The notes under the pieces were generated by a model, which saw nothing but the letters and a program-made list of their open reading frames with translations, was not told the DNA's origin and made no database searches. The position numbers and the translations under genes are program-made. Positions 25,896-34,369 of a DNA stretch of 64,000 bases are shown here, piece after piece; the first letter of the stretch is position 1; the number at the start of each line of letters is the position of its first letter. Origin of the DNA: Pseudomonas sp. GM41(2012) (GTDB lineage: Bacteria > Pseudomonadota > Gammaproteobacteria > Pseudomonadales > Pseudomonadaceae); assembly GCF_000282315.2 (NCBI RefSeq), contig NZ_AKJN02000007.1, forward strand, positions 682,001-746,000, read 5' to 3'.

Positions 25896-27701
25896 ATGCC
25901 TGACTACAAGGCCCCCTTGCGTGATATTCGCTTCGTTCGTGACGAACTGCTCGGCTACGAAGCGCACTATCAGAGCCTTCCGGCTTGCCAGGACGCTACT
26001 CCAGACATGGTTGACGCCATTCTCGAAGAAGGCGCCAAGTTTTGTGAGCAGGTGCTGGCTCCGCTGAACCGCGTGGGTGACACCGAAGGCTGCACCTGGA
26101 GCGAGTCCGGCGTTAAAACGCCGACCGGTTTCAAAGAAGCCTACAAACAATTCGTCGAAGGCGGCTGGCCAAGCCTGGCCCACGACGTAGAGCACGGCGG
26201 CCAAGGCCTGCCGGAGTCTCTGGGTCTGGCCGTCAGCGAAATGGTTGGCGAAGCCAACTGGTCGTGGGGCATGTACCCGGGCCTGTCTCATGGTGCGATG
26301 AACACCATTTCCGAGCACGGCACGCCTGAGCAACAAGAGGCTTACCTGACCAAGCTGGTTTCCGGTGAGTGGACCGGCACCATGTGCCTGACCGAACCGC
26401 ATTGCGGCACCGACCTGGGCATGCTGCGCACCAAGGCCGAACCTCAGGCCGACGGTTCCTACAAAGTCTCTGGCACCAAGATCTTCATCTCGGCCGGTGA
26501 ACACGACATGGCCGACAACATCGTCCACATCGTGCTGGCACGTCTGCCGGATGCACCGGCTGGCACCAAAGGTATTTCGCTGTTCATCGTTCCCAAGTTC
26601 ATGCCGAACGAAGACGGTTCGGTCGGCGCACGCAACGCAGTGACCTGTGGTTCCCTGGAACACAAGATGGGCATCCACGGCAACGCCACCTGCGTGATGA
26701 ACTTCGACGCGGCCACCGGTTATCTGATCGGCCCGGCGAACAAAGGCCTGAACTGCATGTTCACCTTCATGAACACCGCACGTCTGGGCACCGCGCTGCA
26801 AGGTCTGGCTCACGCCGAGATCGGCTTCCAGGGCGGTCTGAAATACGCTCGTGATCGTCTGCAAATGCGCTCCCTGACTGGCCCGAAAGCGCCGGAAAAA
26901 GCCGCTGACCCGATCATCGTTCACCCTGACGTACGTCGCATGCTGTTGACCATGAAGGCGTTCGCCGAAGGCAACCGCGCGATGGTTTACTTCACTGCCA
27001 AGCAAGTCGACATCGTCAAATACGGCGTGGACGAAGAAGAGAAGAAGAAGGCCGACGCACTGCTGGCGTTCATGACGCCAATTGCCAAAGCCTTCATGAC
27101 TGAAGTCGGCTTCGAATCCGCCAACCACGGCGTGCAAATCTACGGCGGCCACGGCTTCATCGCCGAGTGGGGCATGGAGCAGAACGTTCGCGACAGCCGT
27201 ATTTCGATGCTGTACGAAGGCACCACCGGTATCCAGGCACTCGACTTGCTGGGCCGTAAAGTGCTGATGACTCAAGGCGAAGCCCTGAAAAGCTTCACCA
27301 AGATCGTCCACAAGTTCTGCCAGACCAACGAAGGCAACGAAGCGGTCAAAGAGTTCGTCGAGCCATTGGCTGCGCTGAACAAAGAGTGGGGCGAGCTGAC
27401 CATGAAGGTCGGTATGGCGGCCATGAAGGATCGCGAAGAAGTCGGCGCGGCGTCGGTGGATTACCTGATGTACTCCGGTTACGCCTGCCTGGCTTACTTC
27501 TGGGCGGACATGGCGCGTCTGGCTGCCGAAAAACTGGCTTCCGGCACCACCGAAACGGCGTTCTACACCGCCAAGCTGCAGACTGCGCGCTTCTACTTCC
27601 AGCGCATCCTGCCGCGTACCCGCACTCACGTTGTCACCATGCTGTCGGGCGCCAACAACCTGATGGACATGAAGGAAGAAGACTTCGCGCTGGGTTACTA
27701 A
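25896..27701 (+). CDS. Acyl-CoA dehydrogenase, 600-residue type (paralogue 1)
   Basis: A 601-residue flavoprotein of the long acyl-CoA dehydrogenase group related to DmdC and Pseudomonas FadE1/FadE2. An N-terminal extension (MPDYKAPLRDIRFV) is followed by the FAD-binding core with MCLTEPHCGTDLG and KVSGTKIFISAGEHD. The catalytic Glu lies in MLYEGTTGIQALDLLGRK. A C-terminal extension of about 130 residues ends in RFYFQRILPRT. It oxidises acyl-CoA to trans-2-enoyl-CoA in beta-oxidation; chain length is not visible. It lies first of three paralogues and is followed by a terminator. P. aeruginosa genes PA0506-PA0508 occupy the same position as I remember. Confidence 0.93.
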   Translation: MPDYKAPLRDIRFVRDELLGYEAHYQSLPACQDATPDMVDAILEEGAKFCEQVLAPLNRVGDTEGCTWSESGVKTPTGFKEAYKQFVEGGWPSLAHDVEHGGQGLPESLGLAVSEMVGEANWSWGMYPGLSHGAMNTISEHGTPEQQEAYLTKLVSGEWTGTMCLTEPHCGTDLGMLRTKAEPQADGSYKVSGTKIFISAGEHDMADNIVHIVLARLPDAPAGTKGISLFIVPKFMPNEDGSVGARNAVTCGSLEHKMGIHGNATCVMNFDAATGYLIGPANKGLNCMFTFMNTARLGTALQGLAHAEIGFQGGLKYARDRLQMRSLTGPKAPEKAADPIIVHPDVRRMLLTMKAFAEGNRAMVYFTAKQVDIVKYGVDEEEKKKADALLAFMTPIAKAFMTEVGFESANHGVQIYGGHGFIAEWGMEQNVRDSRISMLYEGTTGIQALDLLGRKVLMTQGEALKSFTKIVHKFCQTNEGNEAVKEFVEPLAALNKEWGELTMKVGMAAMKDREEVGAASVDYLMYSGYACLAYFWADMARLAAEKLASGTTETAFYTAKLQTARFYFQRILPRTRTHVVTMLSGANNLMDMKEEDFALGY

Positions 27702-27724
27702 GCCCCACGCTGTCGCTTCATAAA

Positions 27725-27756
27725 GCCGCTGCTTCCTCGGGAGCAGCGGCTTTTTT
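27725..27756 (+). terminator. Rho-independent terminator after acyl-CoA dehydrogenase 1
   Basis: A 9-bp stem (GCCGCTGCT / AGCAGCGGC) with an 8-base loop, then six T residues. Confidence 0.9.
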
Positions 27757-27836
27757 GTGCGCGATATCTACGCGTAAATATTCCTGACTAAAACGCTAAG
27801 AAGAATGCCTTTGCTGCCGTTAAAGAGGGTGGCGAT

Positions 27837-29189
27837 GTGACATGTCGCCCGAAGAGAAGGCACAATGCCATCTTTGTTTGCCGGGTCGGAGCTTTACCCT
27901 TGCCGCGTTCTTCCGCTGTACGTTTCAGCCATTTCCTGCCGTCATTACTGCTTTTGCTCGCGGGGCTGGCGGCTGCGTACGTGAAGGATCTGAACGTCTT
28001 TTTCACCTCGCTGTTCAACGTACTGCCAACCCTGGTGTTGTTGCTCGGCGGTGCTTACTGCGCGGTTTACCGACGTCAGCGTGAGCTGTTTCTGATGGTC
28101 ACGGTGTACATCGCCTACTTCCTGCTCGACACCCAGACCGACTATTACCGCGACAACGGCAAGGTTCGTGAAGACGCCGCTGTGGTCTTCCATCTGTGCT
28201 GCCTGTTGCTGCCGCTGCTATTTGGTGTGTTCGCCGCCTGGCAAGAGCGCACCCACCTGTTCCAGGACATGGTGGCGCGCTTCGCCGTGTTGCTGGCGTT
28301 CGGTAGCGTGGCGTTGGGGCTGGAACAAAGTTACCCACAGGCGCTGTTGATGTGGCTGTCGGAGATCCGTTGGCCAGCGTTGCATGGCGCCTGGATGAGT
28401 CTGATCCAGTTGTCTTATCCCGTGTTCATCGCCTCGTTTGTATTGCTGGCCTGGCAATACTGGCGCAACCCGAGACCCTTGCATGCTGCCCAATTGGTGG
28501 GCCTGCTCGGGTTGTTCTGGATGTTGCCGAAAACCTTCATCCTGCCGTTTACCCTGAACATCATGTGCAGTCAGGTGATGTTGATGATTGCCGCAGCGGT
28601 CGCCCACGAGGCCTACCAAATGGCCTTCCGGGACGAACTTACAGGCCTGCCGGGCCGTCGCGCCTTGAATGAGCGGATGCAGCGGTTGGGGCGCAATTAT
28701 GTGCTGGCGATGAGTGACGTCGATCACTTCAAGAAATTCAATGACACCCACGGTCACGATGTCGGCGATCAGGTACTGCGACTTGTCGCCAGCAAGCTGT
28801 CGAAAATCGGTGGCGGCGGTAGGGCATATCGTTACGGCGGTGAGGAATTCGCCCTGGTGTTCGCAGGCAAGACCCTCGAAGAGTGTATGCCGCACCTGGA
28901 AGTCATCCGCGAGTCCATCGCCACCTACAACATTCAACTGCGTAATCAGGACAGCCGTCCTCAGGACGACCAGCAAGGTCGTCAACGTCGCGCAGGCTCG
29001 GGCGCCTCAAGTGTGTCGGTCACCGTCAGCATCGGCGTGGCCGAACGACTGGAGCAGCGCACCCCCGAGAAAGTGCTCAAGTCCGCGGACGAGGCGCTCT
29101 ACAGTGCCAAGGGGGCGGGGCGAAACTGTGTAGTGGCGTTCGGTCAGAGCCGTCGTGGCGCGGTGCGCATGGACGCCGCTAATGATTGA
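27837..29189 (+). CDS. Membrane diguanylate cyclase (GGDEF)
   Basis: Up to 450 residues. The N-terminal 240 residues contain about seven hydrophobic segments, without a recognisable sensor family. A GGDEF domain occupies about 265-430, with DELTGLPGRRALNERM, SDVDHFKKFNDTHGHDVGD and the active-site YRYGGEEFALVF, so it should make c-di-GMP. No RxxD inhibitory site is seen immediately before the active site. The start is uncertain: GTG at 27837 has AGAGGG upstream, and TTG at 27900 also has a possible ribosome site. It lies between two acyl-CoA dehydrogenase genes, an arrangement also found in P. putida as I recall. A link between fatty acid use and c-di-GMP is inference. Confidence 0.87.
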   Translation: MTCRPKRRHNAIFVCRVGALPLPRSSAVRFSHFLPSLLLLLAGLAAAYVKDLNVFFTSLFNVLPTLVLLLGGAYCAVYRRQRELFLMVTVYIAYFLLDTQTDYYRDNGKVREDAAVVFHLCCLLLPLLFGVFAAWQERTHLFQDMVARFAVLLAFGSVALGLEQSYPQALLMWLSEIRWPALHGAWMSLIQLSYPVFIASFVLLAWQYWRNPRPLHAAQLVGLLGLFWMLPKTFILPFTLNIMCSQVMLMIAAAVAHEAYQMAFRDELTGLPGRRALNERMQRLGRNYVLAMSDVDHFKKFNDTHGHDVGDQVLRLVASKLSKIGGGGRAYRYGGEEFALVFAGKTLEECMPHLEVIRESIATYNIQLRNQDSRPQDDQQGRQRRAGSGASSVSVTVSIGVAERLEQRTPEKVLKSADEALYSAKGAGRNCVVAFGQSRRGAVRMDAAND

Positions 29190-29279
29190 GTGATGATGGC
29201 GCATTCAGCGTCTGGACTGTGATTGTGAGGCCGGGTGCGCGGCAGTAGGTTTGGGGAATCTGCTGCCGGAGAAATGACC

Positions 29280-31076
29280 ATGCCTGAGTACAAAGCTCCC
29301 CTGCGCGACATGCGCTTTCTGATCGACCACGTCTTCGATTTTCACAGCAACTACGCCGCGCTGGGTGCCACCGATGCCAGCCCGGACATGGTCAATGCGA
29401 TCCTCGAAGAAGGTGCGAAATTCTGTGAGAACGTTCTTGCACCGCTGAACCGCAGCGGCGACGAAGAAGGCTGCCATTTCGACAATGGCGTGGTGACTAC
29501 GCCTACAGGCTTCAAGCAGGCCTTCGCACAATACGTTGAAGGTGGCTGGCACGGTCTGGCGGCTGATCCGGTTTACGGTGGCCAGGGTTTGCCGAGTTCG
29601 CTGGGGCTGGTCATTAGCGAAATGGTTGGCTCCAGCAACACCTCCTGGGGCATGTACCCCGGCCTGACTCACGGCGCAATGTCGGCAATCCACGCCCATG
29701 GCACTGAAGAACAGAAACAGACTTACCTGAGCAAGCTCACCGCCGGCCAATGGACCGGCACCATGTGCCTGACCGAAGCCCATTGCGGCACCGACCTGGG
29801 CATCATCAAAACCCGCGCCGTGCCTGCCGCCGACGGCAGCTATGCGATTTCCGGCAGCAAGATCTTCATCTCCGCCGGCGAGCACGACATGAGTGAAAAC
29901 ATCATTCACCTGGTGTTGGCGAAGCTGCCGGACGCTCCGGCTGGGACCAAGGGCATTTCCCTGTTCATCGTTCCTAAATTCCTACCCAACGACGAAGGTG
30001 AGGCGGGAGAGCGCAACGGCGTTTCCTGCGGATCGATCGAACACAAAATGGGCATCAAGGCCTCGGCTACCTGCGTGCTGAACTTCGATGACGCCAAGGG
30101 CTTCTTGATCGGTGAGCCGAACAAGGGCCTGAACTGCATGTTCACCATGATGAACCATGCTCGACTGGGCACCGGTATGCAGGGTTTATGTCTCGGGGAG
30201 GCGAGCTTTCAAGGCGCGATCAAGTACGCCAATGATCGTCTGCAGATGCGCGCGCTGACCGGTCCGAAAGCGCCGGAAAAAGCCGCCGATCCGATCATCG
30301 TTCATCCTGATGTGCGCAGGATGTTACTGACCATGAAGGCCTTCAACGAAGGCAATCGGGCGCTGACTTATTTCACCGCGCAGTTGCTGGACGTGGCGCA
30401 TCTGAGCCCGGATCAAACGGCGCGTCAGGAGGCTGAAGACCTGCTGGCGTTCCTCACGCCGATCTGCAAAGCCTTCATGACCGATACCGGGCTGGAAGTG
30501 ACCAACCACGGCATGCAGGTGTTCGGCGGTCACGGTTTCATCCGCGAGTGGGGCATGGAGCAGTTGGTACGCGACTGCCGGATTGCACCGATCTACGAAG
30601 GCACCAACGGCATTCAGGCGCTGGACTTGCTTGGCAGAAAAGTCCTCGGCAGCCAAGGGAAATTGCTGCGCGGGTTCACCAGAATCGTCCACAAGTTCTG
30701 TGCGGCAAACGCCGGACACCCGCAACTCGCCAGCTACGTGGCGCAGCTCAACGACCTGAATCAGCAGTGGGGAGAGGTGACCACCAAAGTCGGCATGGCG
30801 GCGATGAAAAATCCGGATGAAGTCGGCGCGGCGTCGGTGGATTACCTGATGTACAGCGGTTACATCATCCTCGGCTATCTGTGGCTGCGCATGGCGCTGG
30901 TCGCTCAGGCACAGCTCGATTCGGGCAGTGGCGATGCCGATTACTGCCAGGCAAAACTGGCGACCAGCGATTTTTACTTCAAGCGTTTGCTGCCACGCAC
31001 GGCGGCTCATCGGGCGGCCATCGAGGCGGGCAGCGATTGTCTGATGAACCTGCCTGCGGAGTTATTCGCACTATAG
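29280..31076 (+). CDS. Acyl-CoA dehydrogenase, 600-residue type (paralogue 2)
   Basis: A 598-residue paralogue of the gene at 25896, with the same block order: MPEYKAPLRDMRFL, MCLTEAHCGTDLG, the catalytic Glu in PIYEGTNGIQALDLLGRK, and FYFKRLLPRT at the end. Many stretches are identical to paralogue 1 (for example the RALTGPKAPEKAADPIIVHP region). Substitutions such as SSNTSWG for EANWSWG lie near the substrate channel and may change chain preference. The start at 29280 is preceded by GGAG; an overlapping ATG two codons earlier is also possible. The wider open frame starting at 29235 has no ribosome site. Confidence 0.93.
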   Translation: MPEYKAPLRDMRFLIDHVFDFHSNYAALGATDASPDMVNAILEEGAKFCENVLAPLNRSGDEEGCHFDNGVVTTPTGFKQAFAQYVEGGWHGLAADPVYGGQGLPSSLGLVISEMVGSSNTSWGMYPGLTHGAMSAIHAHGTEEQKQTYLSKLTAGQWTGTMCLTEAHCGTDLGIIKTRAVPAADGSYAISGSKIFISAGEHDMSENIIHLVLAKLPDAPAGTKGISLFIVPKFLPNDEGEAGERNGVSCGSIEHKMGIKASATCVLNFDDAKGFLIGEPNKGLNCMFTMMNHARLGTGMQGLCLGEASFQGAIKYANDRLQMRALTGPKAPEKAADPIIVHPDVRRMLLTMKAFNEGNRALTYFTAQLLDVAHLSPDQTARQEAEDLLAFLTPICKAFMTDTGLEVTNHGMQVFGGHGFIREWGMEQLVRDCRIAPIYEGTNGIQALDLLGRKVLGSQGKLLRGFTRIVHKFCAANAGHPQLASYVAQLNDLNQQWGEVTTKVGMAAMKNPDEVGAASVDYLMYSGYIILGYLWLRMALVAQAQLDSGSGDADYCQAKLATSDFYFKRLLPRTAAHRAAIEAGSDCLMNLPAELFAL

Positions 31077-31098
31077 TGTTTCAAACCGACGTAAAAGA

Positions 31099-31121
31099 GC
31101 CCGCCTAGTTGCGGGCTTCTT
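31099..31121 (+). terminator. Probable terminator between acyl-CoA dehydrogenases 2 and 3
   Basis: A 6-bp GC stem (GCCCGC / GCGGGC, loop CTAGTT) followed by TTCTTT. The T tract is interrupted, so efficiency is uncertain. Confidence 0.6.
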
Positions 31122-31264
31122 TAATGGTTCGCTTTTCAGTGACTAAAAATAACAAATCGGTCATGAGCTGACCCTATGTGTCGTAAAAGTTGTTGGGTTA
31201 CACTCGAACCCAACGAAAAGCACCACTCCTACGAATCACCTGTTTAGATCTTGCGAGGTTTGCC

Positions 31265-33043
31265 ATGGCTGACTACAAAGCGCCCCTGCGCGATATGCGC
31301 TTCGTCCTCAATGAAGTTTTCGAGGTCGCCAAACTCTGGGCCGAGCTGCCTGCGCTGGCCGAGACTGTCGATGCTGAAACGGTCGAAGCCATTCTTGAAG
31401 AGGCCGGCAAGGTCACCAGCAAAAGCATCGCGCCCCTGAGCCGTGCGGCTGACGAAGAAGGTTGCCATTGGGCGGACGGTGCCGTCACCACGCCGGCAGG
31501 TTTCACACAGGCTTATCAGACTTACGCTGAAGGCGGTTGGGTCGGTGTCGGCGGCGATTCGACCTACGGCGGCATGGGCATGCCCAAGGCTGTTTCGGCG
31601 CAAGTCGAAGAAATGGTCAACTCCGCCAGCCTGTCGTTCGGCCTGTACCCGATGCTGACCGCGGGCGCCTGCCTGTCGATCAACGCCCACGCCAGCGAAG
31701 CGCTGAAAACCGCGTACCTGCCGAACATGTACGCCGGCGTCTGGGCTGGCTCCATGTGCCTGACCGAGCCACACGCCGGCACGGACCTGGGGATCATTCG
31801 CACCAAAGCCGATCCTCAGGCCGACGGGTCCTACAAAGTCAGCGGTACCAAGATCTTCATCACCGGTGGTGAGCATGACTTGACCGAGAACATCATTCAT
31901 TTGGTGCTGGCCAAGCTACCGGACGCACCGGCGGGGCCGAAGGGTATTTCGCTGTTCCTGGTGCCGAAGTTCATGGTCAATGCCGATGGCTCCCTGGGCG
32001 CGCGCAACCCGGCGACTTGCGGTTCAATCGAACACAAGATGGGCATCCAGGCCTCCGCGACCTGCGTGATGAACTTCGACGAGGCCGTGGGTTATCTGGT
32101 CGGCGAGCCAAACAAAGGTCTGGCTGCGATGTTCACCATGATGAACTACGAACGTCTGGGCGTCGGTATCCAGGGCCTGGCCAGCGGCGAGCGCTCTTAC
32201 CAGAACGCCGTCGAATACGCCCGCGACCGCCTGCAAAGCCGTTCGCCGACCGGGGCGCAGAACAAGGACAAGGTCGCTGACCCGATCATCGTCCACCCGG
32301 ACGTGCGTCGCATGTTGCTGACCATGAAAGCCTCGAACGAAGGCGGTCGTGCCTTCTCGACTTACGTGGCCATGCAACTGGACACCGCCAAGTTCAGCGA
32401 AGACGCCACCACCCGCAAGCGCGCGGAAGATTTGGTGGCCTTGCTGACCCCGGTGGCCAAGGCGTTCCTGACCGACCTGGGTCTGGAAACCACCATTCAC
32501 GGCCAGCAGGTTTTCGGCGGCCACGGTTACATCCGTGAGTGGGGCCAGGAGCAACTGGTGCGCGACGTGCGCATCACCCAGATCTACGAAGGCACCAACG
32601 GCATTCAGGCGCTGGACCTGGTAGGTCGCAAGATCGTCGGCACCGGCGGGGCGTTCTACAACCTGTTTGCCGATGAGATCCGTCATTTCACCGCGACCGC
32701 CAGCGCTGATCTGGTGGAGTTCACCAAACCGCTGAACGATGCGGTGACTACCCTCGACGAACTGACCGCCTGGTTGCTGGATCGGGCGAAAAACAACCCG
32801 AACGAAATCGGTGCTGCCTCGGTCGAGTATCTGCAAGCATTCGGTTACACGGCGTATGCCTACATGTGGGCACTGATGGCCAAGGCCGCTTTTGGCAAAG
32901 AAGCGCAGGACGATTTCTACGCGAGCAAGTTGGGCACGGCGCGGTTCTATTTCGCACGCCTGCTGCCGCGCATTCACTCGTTGAGCGCGTCGGTGAAGGC
33001 CGGCAGCGAGTCGTTGTTCCTGCTGGACGCAGGACAGTTCTGA
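31265..33043 (+). CDS. Acyl-CoA dehydrogenase, 600-residue type (paralogue 3)
   Basis: A 592-residue third paralogue beginning MADYKAPLRDMRFV, with GAGG six bases upstream of the ATG. It keeps MCLTEPHAGTDLG and the catalytic Glu of QIYEGTNGIQALDLVGRK, but is the most divergent copy: ETVDAETVEAILEEAGKVTSKSI replaces the shared N-terminal block, and the C-terminal half differs widely. Different substrate range from the other two is therefore likely. It ends eight bases before the GacA-type site of the rsm RNA, so its transcript could run into the RNA gene unless stopped. Confidence 0.93.
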   Translation: MADYKAPLRDMRFVLNEVFEVAKLWAELPALAETVDAETVEAILEEAGKVTSKSIAPLSRAADEEGCHWADGAVTTPAGFTQAYQTYAEGGWVGVGGDSTYGGMGMPKAVSAQVEEMVNSASLSFGLYPMLTAGACLSINAHASEALKTAYLPNMYAGVWAGSMCLTEPHAGTDLGIIRTKADPQADGSYKVSGTKIFITGGEHDLTENIIHLVLAKLPDAPAGPKGISLFLVPKFMVNADGSLGARNPATCGSIEHKMGIQASATCVMNFDEAVGYLVGEPNKGLAAMFTMMNYERLGVGIQGLASGERSYQNAVEYARDRLQSRSPTGAQNKDKVADPIIVHPDVRRMLLTMKASNEGGRAFSTYVAMQLDTAKFSEDATTRKRAEDLVALLTPVAKAFLTDLGLETTIHGQQVFGGHGYIREWGQEQLVRDVRITQIYEGTNGIQALDLVGRKIVGTGGAFYNLFADEIRHFTATASADLVEFTKPLNDAVTTLDELTAWLLDRAKNNPNEIGAASVEYLQAFGYTAYAYMWALMAKAAFGKEAQDDFYASKLGTARFYFARLLPRIHSLSASVKAGSESLFLLDAGQF

Positions 33044-33050
33044 CAATGTA

Positions 33051-33080
33051 ACGTCATGTAAGCATTCTCTTACATGACGT
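33051..33080 (+). promoter_or_regulatory. GacA upstream activating sequence (UAS) of the rsm RNA
   Basis: A perfect 12-bp-arm palindrome (ACGTCATGTAAG / CTTACATGACGT) around CATTCT. It contains the exact GacA consensus TGTAAG-N6-CTTACA at 33057-33074. The centre lies about 66 bases upstream of the proposed RNA start at about 33132, which is the spacing known for rsmX/Y/Z promoters. A TAATCT -10-like hexamer lies at 33119-33124. Confidence 0.92.
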
Positions 33081-33131
33081 GCTGCTCTTCTCCCATAGAT
33101 GAAGATTGGATCCACAGCTAATCTACTTCAC

Positions 33132-33252
33132 ATGGACGTCGCGCAGGAAGCGCAAAGCAACAACACGGACACGTAGGATTCTGCCAGGACGGCGGAGTGA
33201 AATGGATGTCAGGGAAACAGTCTGCAAAGCCCCGCTTCGGCGGGGTTTTCTT
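33132..33252 (+). ncRNA. rsmY: Rsm-type small regulatory RNA (RsmY-like)
   Basis: About 120 nt, which is the size of RsmY (118 nt in P. fluorescens CHA0, from memory). Eight GGA motifs occur between 33134 and 33216. At least two sit in short hairpin loops: GCGC-AGGAA-GCGC and GCC-AGGAC-GGC, the exact form bound by RsmA/RsmE (CsrA family). It ends in a strong terminator. A GacA UAS lies upstream. Such RNAs sequester RsmA/RsmE and release translation of secondary-metabolism, exoenzyme and biofilm mRNAs under GacS/GacA control. The name rsmY rather than rsmX or rsmZ rests on its place between an acyl-CoA dehydrogenase and a LysR gene, as I recall for rsmY in P. putida. The 5' end is estimated to within a few bases. 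Confidence 0.88.
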
Positions 33253-33256
33253 TTGC
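33228..33256 (+). terminator. Terminator of the rsm RNA
   Basis: A 6-bp GC stem CCCCGC-TTCG-GCGGGG (UUCG tetraloop) at 33230-33245, followed by TTTTCTTTT. Confidence 0.93.
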
Positions 33257-33270
33257 CTGCAGAAAAGTGC

Positions 33271-34200
33271 TTAGCTCATCTCATCCAGTGTTGCCGGGCT
33301 GATCAAACGCCCCTCCGCGCCATTCATCACTTCTTCCAGCAACGTACGCAACAAGGTCAGCGAGGCCTGTTGTCGTTGCACGTCCCGACACACCAATCCG
33401 ACTTTCAGCGGCACCCTCGGCTCGCTCAGTGGTTTCCACAACAGTTCCTTGTTGCCGTGTGCCTGTTGTGAGCGTCCGGGCAGCACCGTCGCCAGTCGCG
33501 TATGCGGCAAACTGTCGAGAATCCCCGCCATGTTGTTCAGTTCTGCCTGTACCTGCGGGCGTCGTCCCAGATTGGCCAGTTGCGCTTGCCAGATCTGCCG
33601 CACTTGAAACTCTTCACCCAGCAGCAACATCGGCAATTCGGCAGCCTGACTCATCGAGACTTTCTTGAATTCGCGCAACGGGTGATCCGCCGGGATGACC
33701 AGGGTCAGCTCGTCTTCGTACAGCATCACACCGTGCAACCCCGGCTGACGAGGTGGCAGATAGCTGATGCCGATGTCCAGCGAGCCATTGAGCAAGCGCC
33801 GCTCGATTTCCAGCCCCGTCAGTTCATAGATTTGCACCACCAAATGCGGCTGCGCCTTGCGCACGCGTTCGAGCATCTGCGGCACCAGGCTGCTATGAAC
33901 GGTCTGCAATACACCGATGGCCAGTGTGCGCAGTGCCTGGCCCTTGAAGTTGCCCAAGGCTTCCCGTGCCCGTTGCAATCCATCCAGCAAGGGCAGGGCA
34001 TGGTTGTACAACGTATGAGCAGCCAGGGTCGGCAACAGGCGTTTGCTGCTGCGTTCGAACAGGCTCACATCGAGGTTTTGCTCGAGGTGGCGGATCTGCT
34101 GGGACAACGCCGGTTGGGAGATTGAAAGCCGCTCGGCAGCCCGGCCCACATGCCCTTCTTCGTAGACCGCGACGAAATAACGCAGTTGCTTGAAATCCAT
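33271..34200 (-). CDS. LysR-family transcriptional regulator
   Basis: A 309-residue LTTR. The helix-turn-helix is in residues 1-60 (MDFKQLRYFVAVYEEGHVGRAAERLSISQPALSQQI). The substrate-binding domain spans about 90-295 with the two-lobed fold (GYLPP..., IPADHPL, LATVLPGRS). The CynR/CbbR-like subgroup is likely. It is divergent from the class III aminotransferase gene with 169 bases between, so that gene is the natural first candidate target. It converges on the rsm RNA. Ligand unknown. Confidence 0.92.
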   Translation of the reverse strand: MDFKQLRYFVAVYEEGHVGRAAERLSISQPALSQQIRHLEQNLDVSLFERSSKRLLPTLAAHTLYNHALPLLDGLQRAREALGNFKGQALRTLAIGVLQTVHSSLVPQMLERVRKAQPHLVVQIYELTGLEIERRLLNGSLDIGISYLPPRQPGLHGVMLYEDELTLVIPADHPLREFKKVSMSQAAELPMLLLGEEFQVRQIWQAQLANLGRRPQVQAELNNMAGILDSLPHTRLATVLPGRSQQAHGNKELLWKPLSEPRVPLKVGLVCRDVQRQQASLTLLRTLLEEVMNGAEGRLISPATLDEMS

Positions 34201-34369
34201 AAGGTGTGCTTATCGAAAATGCTGGGAAATCGAAATGGCTCAAGGCCTCGCGTGAGCCTAGTCTAACCGCATTCACAAGGCTTATAGGGCCACAGAGCGC
34301 GATGAATACCGTTTGCTTCAATGGTGTTTACATAGGTAAGGCAAAAAACCTCGCACGAGGTTTGATCAG

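Noticed and set aside
25872..27629. 585-residue open frame on the minus strand
   Set aside because: Antisense of acyl-CoA dehydrogenase 1; no family features.
33051..33080. Palindrome as a terminator of acyl-CoA dehydrogenase 3
   Set aside because: No T tract follows, and the sequence matches the GacA UAS consensus exactly with the right spacing to an RNA start.
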